NCBI GenBank assembly: GCA_035532215.1
Contig: DATKRK010000209.1
Location: 1 to 30,254, forward strand
DNA: 30,254 nucleotides
Source: JAICIG01 sp035532215
Lineage (GTDB): Bacteria > Planctomycetota > Planctomycetia > Pirellulales > JAICIG01
Direction of reading: 5' to 3'
The position numbers and the translations under genes were made by a program. The first letter of the stretch is position 1, and the number at the start of each line of letters is the position of its first letter. The notes beneath the pieces were generated by a model. It had not been told where the DNA came from and did not search any database. It was given only the letters and a program-made list of their open reading frames with translations. Below, in pieces: positions 22,210 to 29,538 of this stretch.

Positions 22210-22278
22210 TTGAGGCAACGAGCAAGTTCGCCCCCTCAGGCGTTTGCGCAACCAATCTTTTTTTCCTGCTTGGCAGTT

Positions 22279-24042
22279 ATGTCCGAAGAACCCAAACTCA
22301 GCCCGGTCGAAGGCTTCAAGACCGAAAGCAACTACCTGCGCGGCGAGATCGCCGCCGAACTTGTCGATGGCAACGACTTTTTCGGCAAAGAGAGCATTCA
22401 ACTGCTCAAGCACCACGGCACGTACCAGCAGGACGACCGAGATCATCGCTCGGCCGCCCGCTCGGGCGGCGGCAAGTCGGGCAAGGCGTTCATGTTCATG
22501 GTCCGCACGCGCATTCCGGGCGGCAAACTCAATAGCGAACAACTGCTGGCCGAGCTCGACCTATGCGATGAATTGGGCAATGCGACGTTGCGAGCCACGT
22601 CTCGCCAAGGCTTGCAGTTGCACGGCGTCGTGAAAGAGAACCTGCAAGCGGTGATCCGTCGCATCGACGACGTGCAGTTGACCACGCTGGGCGCCTGCGG
22701 CGACGTCGAACGCAATATCATGTGCTGCCCGGCGCCGCACCATCACGATCCGGTGCATGCGCAGATGCAGGACTTGGCCGATCGGCTGGCCGCGCATTTG
22801 GCCCCGCGCACGCGGGCCTATCACGAAATCTGGTTGAAAGACTTGGCCAGCGGCGAGCAAGAACTGGTCGCCGGCGGTTCGAACGGCCACGAGCACGAGG
22901 TCGAGCCGATCTACGGTCGGACCTATCTGCCGCGCAAATTCAAAACGGCGATCGGCTTGCCTGGCGACAACTGCGTCGACTTATACGCCAACGATCTGGG
23001 CATCATGGCGATCTGCGAGAATTATCAGATCATCGGCTACAACCTGCTGGTCGGCGGCGGCATGGGCGTCACGCCGAGCGCCAAAAAGACCTTCCCGGCG
23101 GTGGCTAAGCGGATGTGCTTCGTCACGCCCGACCAGGTGGTCGACGTGACCACGGAAATCATCAAGGTGCAGCGAGATTTCGGCAGCCGTGCCGACCGCA
23201 AGGTGGCGCGTTTGAAGTACCTGATCGCCGACTGGGGCATCGAACGCTTCAAGGCCCAGGTCGAAGAGTATTACGGCCGCAAGCTCAAGGCGCCGCATCC
23301 CGACGACGTGCGCGGCTTCGACGACCATCTCGGCTGGCACGACCAGGGCGACGGCCGCTGGTTTTACGGGCTGAACATCGAAAACGGACGCATCCACGAC
23401 TCGGGCAAGCTGCGATTGAAGACCGCGCTAGGCGAGATCTGCCGCACGTACCGGCCCAACGTGCGGCTGACGTCTCACCAGAGCATTCTGTTCACCGACG
23501 TCGCTCCCGAAAATCGCGTCGGGCTGGAAGACATTCTGCGATCGCACGGGGTCAAGCTGTCGCACGAGATTTCCAACGCCCGCCGCTGGTCGATGGCTTG
23601 CGTGGCCTGGCCGACGTGCGGTTTGTCGATCACCGAAGCCGAGCGCGCGTTGCCCGGCATCATCGACGGCGTCGAAGTCGAATTGGCGAAGCTGGGTTTG
23701 TCGAGCGAGCGATTCACGATCCGCATGACGGGCTGCCCGAACGGCTGCGCCCGGCCCTACAACTGCGACATCGGGCTGGTCGGCAAGACCGCCGGCAAGT
23801 ACACGGTATTCGTGGGCGGACGGCTGCTGGGCGATCGTTTGAATTTCATTTACAAAGATCTCGTGCCCGAAGAAGAGCTCGTGAACACGCTCCGCCCGTT
23901 GTTCATTTACTTCAAGCAAACGAGGCATCCCGGCGAGACCTTCGGCGACTTCTGCCATCGCAAAGGCGCCGAGAATTTGCTCGCCTGGACAGCCGAATAC
24001 GAGGCCCAAACAGCCGGCGAAGGCCAGGCGATGGCGACCTAG
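22279..24042 (+). CDS. assimilatory sulfite reductase, siroheme/4Fe-4S hemoprotein
   Basis: A 587-residue enzyme reducing sulfite to sulfide with six electrons. The siroheme-coupled 4Fe-4S ligands are C441-x5-C447 (ACVAWPTCGLS) and C486-x3-C490 (TGCPNGCARPY). The substrate-side region shows ATSRQGLQLHGV and GDVERNIMCCPAP. Length and motifs fit the CysI/Sir group better than nitrite reductase. No flavoprotein (CysJ) gene is adjacent, so ferredoxin may be the donor; that is inference. The ATG at 22279 opens the usual N-terminus; 48 upstream in-frame codons cover the promoter and are not coding. No clear ribosome site is seen. A small 4-TM gene follows 30 bp downstream, probably in the same transcript. 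Confidence 0.92.
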   Translation: MSEEPKLSPVEGFKTESNYLRGEIAAELVDGNDFFGKESIQLLKHHGTYQQDDRDHRSAARSGGGKSGKAFMFMVRTRIPGGKLNSEQLLAELDLCDELGNATLRATSRQGLQLHGVVKENLQAVIRRIDDVQLTTLGACGDVERNIMCCPAPHHHDPVHAQMQDLADRLAAHLAPRTRAYHEIWLKDLASGEQELVAGGSNGHEHEVEPIYGRTYLPRKFKTAIGLPGDNCVDLYANDLGIMAICENYQIIGYNLLVGGGMGVTPSAKKTFPAVAKRMCFVTPDQVVDVTTEIIKVQRDFGSRADRKVARLKYLIADWGIERFKAQVEEYYGRKLKAPHPDDVRGFDDHLGWHDQGDGRWFYGLNIENGRIHDSGKLRLKTALGEICRTYRPNVRLTSHQSILFTDVAPENRVGLEDILRSHGVKLSHEISNARRWSMACVAWPTCGLSITEAERALPGIIDGVEVELAKLGLSSERFTIRMTGCPNGCARPYNCDIGLVGKTAGKYTVFVGGRLLGDRLNFIYKDLVPEEELVNTLRPLFIYFKQTRHPGETFGDFCHRKGAENLLAWTAEYEAQTAGEGQAMAT

Positions 24043-24072
24043 CGTTAAACCCGGCGAGAAAGGAATCCCGGC

Positions 24073-24525
24073 ATGCCAACGCTTTCACCTTGGATGAAGT
24101 TCTTGCTGCGGTTTGTCGCCGTCTATAACGTGCTGGCCGGCGTGACCATGCTCTGCTTCTACCACGAGTCGTACAAGGCGATGGGCGTGGCCAAGCCCGA
24201 ACTGAACTTGCCCATCCAGCTCGTGGGCGTGCTGGTCGCCTTGTTCGGCGTCGGCTACTGGATGGTCGCCCGGCGGCCGGTCGACAATCGCAATCTGCTG
24301 CTGCTCGGCTTCTGGAGCAAACTGCTGGGCAGCGTGTTGGGCATCTATTACGTCGCCGTCGGCAAGCTGCCGCCGGCGTTTTTGGGCGTGCTGTTATTTT
24401 CCGACATCGCCTACCTGCCGCCCTTCTACGTGATCTTGCGGCGGCTCTCGGCGATGGCGGCCGAGCGAGATGCTTTGTTGGCGGCGCTGACGAGCCAATG
24501 GAACGACAAGTCGCTCGGCGGGTGA
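24073..24525 (+). CDS. four-helix membrane protein, copy 1
   Basis: A 150-residue protein with predicted helices at about 10-29, 46-66, 74-96 and 103-122 and a short charged tail (AAERDALLAALTSQWNDKSLGG). Conserved-looking polar positions are FYHESYKAMG after helix 1 and FWSKLLG in helix 3. I do not recognise the family. A good AAAGGA ribosome site precedes the ATG. It sits 30 bp after sulfite reductase and is likely co-transcribed with it, hinting at a link to sulfur metabolism. A near-identical copy lies at 27021-27473, with 139 of 150 residues identical by hand count. Confidence 0.85.
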   Translation: MPTLSPWMKFLLRFVAVYNVLAGVTMLCFYHESYKAMGVAKPELNLPIQLVGVLVALFGVGYWMVARRPVDNRNLLLLGFWSKLLGSVLGIYYVAVGKLPPAFLGVLLFSDIAYLPPFYVILRRLSAMAAERDALLAALTSQWNDKSLGG

Positions 24526-24529
24526 ATTG

Positions 24530-25732
24530 TCACTTAAACGCCGGACTCTTCATCAATATTGCGGTCGCGGCATCGCAGGCGGCGAACGCTTGTTCCTGAC
24601 CTGTGTTGGTGATGACGAGCGTCGCTCGCTTCGCATCCGGCATCACCCATACAAGCGAGAACTGGTTCGTGTTGGTGCCGGCGTGCTGGAGCGTGCGACC
24701 GAAGGGCGACTGAAAGTGAATCCAACCGAAGCCATACTTCTGACCGGGAACACCGCGATCGGCGACCCCCTCGTGGAGATGGCGGAGCGTCGCGTCAGAT
24801 TTGAGGACGGGGCCGGCTGATTCCTTGAGATGCCAGCCGATGTACTTCGCCCAGTCCCCGATCGTGGTGCGAATCGTTCCGCAGCCGGCGTAGACAGTGG
24901 GATTCTCCGAGCCAAGCTCTCCCGGTTTGATCGGGGCGCCGCTGCCGGACGCATGACCCCAGAGCAGCGGGCCTTTCGCGCCTTTCAACTTCTTCGCCGA
25001 GAAGAATTCGGTGTCGGTCATGCCGAGCGGCCGGAAGACCCGGTCCTTCATCAATTGTTCAAACGGCTTCTTGCCGCGCTCCTCGAGCATTGCCGCCGCG
25101 ATGACGTAGCCGAGATTTGAATAGGCATGTTTGCCGGCGGTCCCTGCGGGAGGCTTGGCGAGCAGCAAGGCACGCATGCGGGCTCGCTCCTGCTCCGGTT
25201 TGGATCGCTCGGCGAAGAAGCTGGCCCATTCGGAGCCGGTTGTCGGAAGGTCGCCCTGAAGTCCTCCGGTATGAGCGAGCAGTTGTTCGAGCGTGACATT
25301 CTTGAACCCGCCGTCGACCGGCTGGTCGGGCCAGACTTGGGAGATCGTCGTTGACCAGTCGATCGCACCGTCGTCCACGAGCACGGCGGCCAGGGTCGCC
25401 GTGAATGACTTGCTATTCGACCCGAGTGCAAACTGGTCGCCCTTGGCGATGGCGCCCTTCGATCCGCGCTTTCGCACGCCCGCGGAGGCGGACTCGATCA
25501 CCCCGTCGGGACCAACCGATGCCGCGATGAGTCCCGGCACATCCTGCGACTTGCAAACTGCGGCAAGCTGGTCTTCGAGCTCGCCGCCAGCAGCAGGCAT
25601 TGCGGACGCGGTGAGAATTGGCGCAACGACGCCCAGCAGCAAACGCCGCCACCTTGCGGTGAAGATCGACCGACGAACCACGGCGACAGTCGGCGGGCTG
25701 GTGAAAAGCGTGGGGAATGGCGATAGTTTCAT
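24530..25732 (-). CDS. exported serine hydrolase (class C beta-lactamase/esterase fold)
   Basis: A 400-residue protein with an N-terminal hydrophobic segment (about 29-47, ending SAMPAAGG) that looks like a signal peptide. The active-site motifs are S105-N-S-K108 (SxxK, with nucleophile S105), Y204-S-N206 (YxN) and H350-A-G352 (in place of KTG). This is the beta-lactamase/DD-peptidase-related family, often esterases or peptidases; antibiotic hydrolysis cannot be inferred. AAGGA before the ATG supports the start. It faces a divergent HTH regulator and lies between the two copies of the 4-TM gene. Its end is only 4 bp from the convergent copy 1. Confidence 0.9.
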   Translation of the reverse strand: MKLSPFPTLFTSPPTVAVVRRSIFTARWRRLLLGVVAPILTASAMPAAGGELEDQLAAVCKSQDVPGLIAASVGPDGVIESASAGVRKRGSKGAIAKGDQFALGSNSKSFTATLAAVLVDDGAIDWSTTISQVWPDQPVDGGFKNVTLEQLLAHTGGLQGDLPTTGSEWASFFAERSKPEQERARMRALLLAKPPAGTAGKHAYSNLGYVIAAAMLEERGKKPFEQLMKDRVFRPLGMTDTEFFSAKKLKGAKGPLLWGHASGSGAPIKPGELGSENPTVYAGCGTIRTTIGDWAKYIGWHLKESAGPVLKSDATLRHLHEGVADRGVPGQKYGFGWIHFQSPFGRTLQHAGTNTNQFSLVWVMPDAKRATLVITNTGQEQAFAACDAATAILMKSPAFK

Positions 25733-25763
25733 CAGTCGGTCCTTGAATGGGTAGGTTCAATAT

Positions 25764-25791
25764 ACGATACTGCAACACTTTGTGGTGTCAA
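25764..25791 (-). promoter_or_regulatory. candidate promoter of the serine hydrolase gene
   Basis: On the minus strand a perfect TTGACA (25791-25786) is followed after 16 bp by TATCGT (25769-25764), about 30 bp from the ATG at 25732. An imperfect dyad (GATA...TATC ends, 25766-25795) overlaps it. The divergent regulator starts at 25839, so autoregulation plus control of the hydrolase is plausible. The intergenic strip is AT-rich. Confidence 0.5.
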
Positions 25792-25838
25792 TATCTGAAT
25801 CACGGTTTTCCGGCGGTTCCGTCCGATTTTCCTCTACT

Positions 25839-26618
25839 ATGCATGAACCCGGATTTTTGCTTGCCACGCTGAAGTCGATGCTCAAGGAGCGTCGAATTGG
25901 CTACGCCGCGCTCGCTGCCGAACTCGATGTGTCGTTGCTGACGGTGAAACGCACGCTGAACAAGACAGCCGTCCCTCTCGATCGGCTGCTCGATATCTGT
26001 CGCATTGCGAACATCGACTTCGCCGAACTGGTCGAACGGGCAGGCGCGACAAAACCCAAGCACACATTCTTCGATGCGGAGCAGGATAAGTTGTTCACCC
26101 ATTGCCCGCCGATGCTGAGGTACTTCGCGGCTTTGCAATCTGGTCAGTCCCCTGCCGACATTGCCAGGCAGTTTCGTCTGACGTCCGAGTCGACGACGCG
26201 ATACCTCAACGCACTCGCTGGCGTCAGGCTTGTGCAAGCGACCGGCTCCGGCAAGTCAATCGAGGTCGAGCTGCTCGTGGAGCCGCCGGTCGGATTTTCT
26301 CCGGGCAGTACAACGCTGGCCCGTCAGTCGGCTGCGTTTCTCACGTCGGTCGTGGAGCGAGTCGTCGCCACGACCGCTCGTCACGACGGCGACTTCTCAC
26401 TGCTCAAACCGATGCGACTGTCCGAACGCCAGTATCGTCAAATGACTGGCGAGCTTTACGACGTGGTGAATCGGTATTCGTTCTTGTCGGAAGGCGCTGG
26501 CATCGCAGCAGACGACGAGCGTCCCGAGTGGCAGCTTGCGATCGCGGCCGCGCAGGCTGATCCCGCGAACGATCCGGAGTCAGCGATCCGCAATCTCAAA
26601 CCGAACGAAGCAACGTAA
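25839..26618 (+). CDS. helix-turn-helix transcriptional regulator
   Basis: A 259-residue regulator. Residues of about 4-60 form an XRE-like HTH (FLLATLKSMLKERRIGYAALAAELDVSLLTVKRTLNK). A second winged-helix-like segment is at about 104-145 (LQSGQSPADIARQFRLTSESTTRYLNAL, then GVRLVQATGSG), suggesting two DNA-contacting regions. The remainder is helical and may bind a ligand or dimerise. I chose the ATG at 25839, where the conserved-looking domain begins; a GTG at 25782 would overlap the promoter zone. It diverges from the serine hydrolase and probably regulates it. The C-terminus ends in a disordered tail. Confidence 0.8.
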   Translation: MHEPGFLLATLKSMLKERRIGYAALAAELDVSLLTVKRTLNKTAVPLDRLLDICRIANIDFAELVERAGATKPKHTFFDAEQDKLFTHCPPMLRYFAALQSGQSPADIARQFRLTSESTTRYLNALAGVRLVQATGSGKSIEVELLVEPPVGFSPGSTTLARQSAAFLTSVVERVVATTARHDGDFSLLKPMRLSERQYRQMTGELYDVVNRYSFLSEGAGIAADDERPEWQLAIAAAQADPANDPESAIRNLKPNEAT

Positions 26619-26992
26619 TACGCTTGTCGATTCAATCGTCCGACTTCGGCTTGTCGATCGCGAGAAAAGAGTTGCTTGTGCGCGTCGGTCACATCGACCG
26701 ATGCGCATTTCAACCGCGCTGGTAATGACTGGCCGCCGACCGTTGACGACGAGGCCATTGCCGCGGCGGCAGACGATGCACGCAAAGTGGCCCGCGAGAC
26801 GCCGATCGGGATCGGGGGTAAAATCTTCCCCGCAGATCCCAGGCATAAATGCCTGGGCTAAGTAAAAGAGCGCCCGCGGCGGTGGCGGCGCGGAACAAAA
26901 TCGACGTAGCCTTGGTCCCGCATCGGGCACCAAAATCGCTCATTTTGCGCAGCCTAGGCTCAGCCCCCAGGCACTCACGTTTTGCATTAGGA
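26619..26992. other. gene-free stretch with repeats
   Basis: About 370 bp between the regulator and the duplicated 4-TM segment. A frame at 26676-26861 encodes a plausible-looking TVDDEAIAAAADDARKVARE piece, perhaps the remnant of a lost gene, but it has neither a proper start nor an end. The TAAA-centred palindrome at 26838 and a GCCTAGGCTC block near 26951 are the only defined sites. Confidence 0.4.
26838..26857. repeat. TAAA-centred palindrome, copy C
   Basis: CCCAGGCAT (26838-26846) and ATGCCTGGG (26849-26857) flank AA, a perfect 9-bp inverted repeat. It has the same layout as copies A and B near the window start but unrelated arms. Confidence 0.7.
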
Positions 26993-27473
26993 CTTAGCGT
27001 CAAGCCGGAAAGGAATCGGCATGCCAACGCTTTCACCTTGGATGAAGTTCTTGCTGCGGTTTGTCGCCGTCTATAACGTGCTGGCCGGCGTGACGATGGT
27101 GTGCTTCTACCACGAGTCGTACAAGGCGATGGGCGTGGCCAAGCCCGAGCTGAACTTGCCCATCCAGCTCGTGGGCGTGCTGGTCGCCTTGTTCGGCGTC
27201 GGCTATTGGATGGTCGCCAGCCAGCCGGTCGAGAACCGCAACCTGCTCTTGCTCGGTTTCTGGAGCAAGCTGTTGGGCAGCGTGTTGGGCATCTATTACG
27301 TGGCCGTCGGCAAGCTGCCGCCAGAGTTCTTGGGCGTGTTGTTCTTTTCCGACATCATCTACTTGCCGCCCTTCTACGTGATCTTGCGGCGGTTGTCGGC
27401 GCTGGCCGCCGAACGCGACGCTTTGCTGGCGGCAATCGAGACGCAGTGGAACGACAAGTCGCTCGGCGGGTGA
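26993..27473 (+). repeat. duplicated segment (second copy of 24040-24525)
   Basis: Similarity starts just upstream of the gene, where TTAGCGTCAAGCCGG...AAAGGAATC matches CTAGCGTTAAACCCGG...AAAGGAATC after the sulfite reductase stop, and ends at the TGA. Sequence beyond either end is unrelated. The two copies are direct repeats that enclose the hydrolase/regulator pair. Confidence 0.85.
27021..27473 (+). CDS. four-helix membrane protein, copy 2
   Basis: A 150-residue paralogue of 24073-24525 with 11 substitutions by hand alignment: four cluster around the loop after helix 2 and in the LPP(A/E)F region, the rest are mostly conservative. The reading frame is intact and many third-codon-position changes are silent, which suggests selection has kept it as a protein. 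The AAAGGA ribosome site is kept, but the copy has lost its place behind sulfite reductase, and no promoter is obvious upstream. A REP hairpin follows 7 bp after the stop. Function is unknown, as for copy 1. Confidence 0.85.
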   Translation: MPTLSPWMKFLLRFVAVYNVLAGVTMVCFYHESYKAMGVAKPELNLPIQLVGVLVALFGVGYWMVASQPVENRNLLLLGFWSKLLGSVLGIYYVAVGKLPPEFLGVLFFSDIIYLPPFYVILRRLSALAAERDALLAAIETQWNDKSLGG

Positions 27474-27480
27474 AGACAAC

Positions 27481-27505
27481 GTAGAAGCGGCATCCTTGCC
27501 GCTTT
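27481..27505 (+). repeat. REP-like hairpin (same family as 5232 and 5267)
   Basis: GTAG, stem AAGCGGCA/TGCCGCTT and loop TCCT are identical to the copies at 5232 and 5267, more than 22 kb away. It lies just after the second 4-TM gene and could end its transcript. Confidence 0.8.
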
Positions 27506-27579
27506 CTTTGACGAAGCCTCGGTAACGCATTCCTTTCCCGAGAAAGGAGTACGCTTCGTAAATCGCCGCTCCCGTCGTT

Positions 27580-27609
27580 TTGACATCAATTCATACTCTG
27601 ATGTATACT
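27580..27609 (+). promoter_or_regulatory. promoter and candidate operator of the toxin-antitoxin operon
   Basis: TTGACA (27580-27585) and TATACT (27604-27609) are 18 bp apart, a near-consensus sigma-70 promoter. An inverted repeat ACATCA (27583-27588) and TGATGT (27599-27604) fills the spacer, a natural place for the ribbon-helix-helix antitoxin to bind and repress its own operon. Confidence 0.65.
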
Positions 27610-27653
27610 TTGAGTGCGGCTGATCCCTTATTCACCAGCGCATGGAGACCCTC

Positions 27654-27956
27654 ATGAGCAAAATCGGCGATCGTTCGAAAACCCGCTATGAGCGGGCGAT
27701 CTTCACGCTGCCGCCAGAATTGCTGGCGGAGGCGAGGAAGTTCGCGAATGCTTTCCACAAGGGTAACAACAGCGGCTTCGTTGCGGCGGCGATCCGCAAC
27801 TATATCGACCACCTTCGCAAGGTCCGCCACACCGCCAAGCTTCGTGAATCGTATGCCACGGCGGCGGGCGACGCGCGCAAAGTGGCCGAAGAGTGGGAGG
27901 CGGCGTCCGAGGAGGCGTGGGCCCTGCTTGACCGCCCGCAACGGGAACGCGCCTAA
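27654..27956 (+). CDS. ribbon-helix-helix-type antitoxin
   Basis: A 100-residue protein. The N-terminal RYERAIFTLPPELLAEARKFANAF stretch (about 11-34) has the strand-helix pattern of ribbon-helix-helix DNA-binding antitoxins, and a helix with NSGFVAAAIRNYIDHL follows. The acidic, alanine-rich C-terminus (about 60-100) is the expected toxin-binding tail. I prefer the ATG at 27654, which has GGAGA five bases upstream; an ATG at 27642 contains that ribosome site. The TAA is directly followed by the toxin ATG (TAAATG), so the pair is tightly coupled. It is expected to neutralise the toxin and autoregulate the operon. Confidence 0.85.
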   Translation: MSKIGDRSKTRYERAIFTLPPELLAEARKFANAFHKGNNSGFVAAAIRNYIDHLRKVRHTAKLRESYATAAGDARKVAEEWEAASEEAWALLDRPQRERA

Positions 27957-28331
27957 ATGGCACGCAAGAGATCGTTCCCCCGGCGCGGGTCGGTGTACCG
28001 CGTCAATCTCGATCCGACAATCGGCCACGAACTCCGCAAGACGCGGCCGGCCGTGGTCGTGTCGAACAATCACATGAACGAGCTGGCGGAGACGATTCTG
28101 GTGATGCCGATCACCGCCGGCCGCCACCGGTATTACCACTGGATTCCGCTTGATCCGCCGGAAGGCGGCATGAAGAAGCCCTCATCCATCGTCACGGAGC
28201 AAGTCCGAGCAATCGACAAGCGACGGCTTCAGCGGAGGCTTGGCACGGTTCGTCCGGCTACGATGGAAAAGATCGAACAAGCCATCCGCGACAATTTCGC
28301 ACTTCCCGAAGGCGACGCGCTGCCGGATTAG
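27957..28331 (+). CDS. MazF/PemK-family mRNA interferase toxin
   Basis: A 124-residue protein of the MazF/PemK family, endoribonucleases that cut mRNA at short motifs. The signature is plain: RRGSVYRVNLDPTIGHELRKTRPAVVVSNN (about 9-38), then TILVMPITAG, and SSIVTEQVRAIDKRRLQRRLGTV (about 76-98), which carries the usual active-site arginine and threonine/serine region. The start abuts the antitoxin stop. The TAG stop sits exactly at the left border of a MITE-like element: TA is the presumed target duplication and G the first base of the element, so the original C-terminus may have differed. The frame before it is intact. Confidence 0.92.
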   Translation: MARKRSFPRRGSVYRVNLDPTIGHELRKTRPAVVVSNNHMNELAETILVMPITAGRHRYYHWIPLDPPEGGMKKPSSIVTEQVRAIDKRRLQRRLGTVRPATMEKIEQAIRDNFALPEGDALPD

Positions 28332-28432
28332 TTGGACAGCGCCATTTTAGAAGCTAGGCAAACTGGCATTACGTTCGTGCAAGGACTTACGGCAAACGTC
28401 TTTACCCAATGTGAAAAGTGGCGTTGTCCAAC
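28331..28432. mobile_element. MITE-like element with 18-bp inverted ends and TA flanks
   Basis: The left end GTTGGACAGCGCCATTTT (28331-28348) pairs with the right end AAAGTGGCGTTGTCCAAC (28415-28432) with two mismatches. TA flanks both sides (28329-28330 and 28433-28434). TA duplication and short inverted ends are typical of the IS630/Tc1-mariner superfamily. At 102 bp it cannot encode a transposase, so it would be a non-autonomous derivative. Family assignment is inference. Confidence 0.65.
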
Positions 28433-28438
28433 TAGCTA

Positions 28439-29401
28439 GTGTCTCGCTTTGCGGTCTATCGCGCGATACATTCAGATGCACTTCCCGACATGCTTCGGCA
28501 TGGTTATTCAATGCAAAAAATACCGCTAATTCATCCGATTTACCTTGACGTGCCGATGCTAGTCTCGTTCGCGGCGGCACTGCAGGGCGGACTTGCGTTG
28601 GAGTCGGAGGTAGTCGCGGAACGAGGCAAAAAGCAATCAACTTCCGGCTCTGTATCGGGGAAGCTAGGCCTCAGTCAACTCTTTCAAAAGCTATTCGACG
28701 CATCGGCTTCGACCGAACTTGCTGGCGAGCGTGAGTCGGCGACGCGTGAATCCAAAAAAGAAGCTAAGGCTCACACTGAGGCATCGATCGCGATCCTGCT
28801 ATACCACCAACTCAAGCAGGAAGGCGGCTACATTGTTGAGCCTACGAACGAAGACCAATTGGGCAATCTCGGGCCCGGATCGCTGGTCGAGGTTGCCGGT
28901 ACGGTCGAAAAAAATGCCGTCGATGCCGTCATCGATTGCTTTCATGCGGCTGCAATCCTTGTTGGCCTGGATCCATCACAGCCCGCGCCTCAACACGGCA
29001 AGAAAAGGCAGCCGGGCATGAAAGCGCAGTTTGAGACCTGGCGAGACTCCCTCGATAGCGACCGGAAGCGGACTCCGCTTTCAAATATCGTCGTCCGGTG
29101 CATGAGCCCGGCGAATCTAAGCGTTGTCGTGACGTTGCGCACTGAGCATCAACGTGACCTAACTCTAAGCGAGCTACATAAAAACAGCGTTCGCGTTGTA
29201 GGAAAAGTCACAAGGGTCATACCGGAGGGGGCGTCGATGATTTCGTTCGAGAATTATGGCATGGCAATGCTGCCTCGAAGTCTGCTGACGGAAACGTTTA
29301 AGCAACTCACATCAGCGCCGGATGCTCTTGTCGCGAACTTTGGCGACATCGAGGTCCACGGCCCTGCGATTCAGATCCTGCCGCTGATGGTGTTCGTATA
29401 G
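28439..29401 (+). CDS. DUF6414-like protein
   Basis: Up to 320 residues. The segment HPIYLDVPMLVSFAAALQGGLAL (about 32-54) resembles the start of DUF6414 proteins, which usually begin close to such an IYLD motif; a charged coiled-coil-like stretch (about 58-115) with repeated Ser/Glu/Lys follows, then a mixed domain with GSLVEVAGTVEKNAVDAVID. The GTG at 28439 has no ribosome site; the ATGs at 28490 or 28511 would fit the family better. Codon choice is less GC-biased than in neighbouring genes, which suggests transfer. No membrane helix or catalytic motif is seen. It stands next to a toxin-antitoxin pair, a setting common for defence-related genes, but its function is unknown. Confidence 0.7.
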   Translation: MSRFAVYRAIHSDALPDMLRHGYSMQKIPLIHPIYLDVPMLVSFAAALQGGLALESEVVAERGKKQSTSGSVSGKLGLSQLFQKLFDASASTELAGERESATRESKKEAKAHTEASIAILLYHQLKQEGGYIVEPTNEDQLGNLGPGSLVEVAGTVEKNAVDAVIDCFHAAAILVGLDPSQPAPQHGKKRQPGMKAQFETWRDSLDSDRKRTPLSNIVVRCMSPANLSVVVTLRTEHQRDLTLSELHKNSVRVVGKVTRVIPEGASMISFENYGMAMLPRSLLTETFKQLTSAPDALVANFGDIEVHGPAIQILPLMVFV

Positions 29402-29538
29402 GACATCAAACCGCCGCTTCACTTTCAGTAGCGATCGGCTCCCGTGCGCCCCGATTGCTCGTATTCCGCTTTTCAAACGTTCGTTGGCTTTAGTACGGTT
29501 CCGAAATAAAAAGGCTGCGGACGGCGGACGGCAGCAGA

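Noticed and set aside
22135..22278. Upstream extension of sulfite reductase by 48 codons
   Set aside because: It covers the promoter and operator, starts at a TTG and adds sequence unlike the family N-terminus.
24530..25732. Calling the serine hydrolase an antibiotic-resistance beta-lactamase
   Set aside because: The SxxK, YxN and HAG motifs are shared with esterases and peptidases; nothing visible supports beta-lactam hydrolysis.
25766..25795. Strong operator dyad between hydrolase and regulator
   Set aside because: Only 8 of 15 positions are symmetric, so I list the promoter but not a firm operator.
26676..26861. 61-codon frame after the HTH regulator
   Set aside because: No ribosome site or recognisable domain, and it ends inside the TAAA palindrome; at most a gene remnant.
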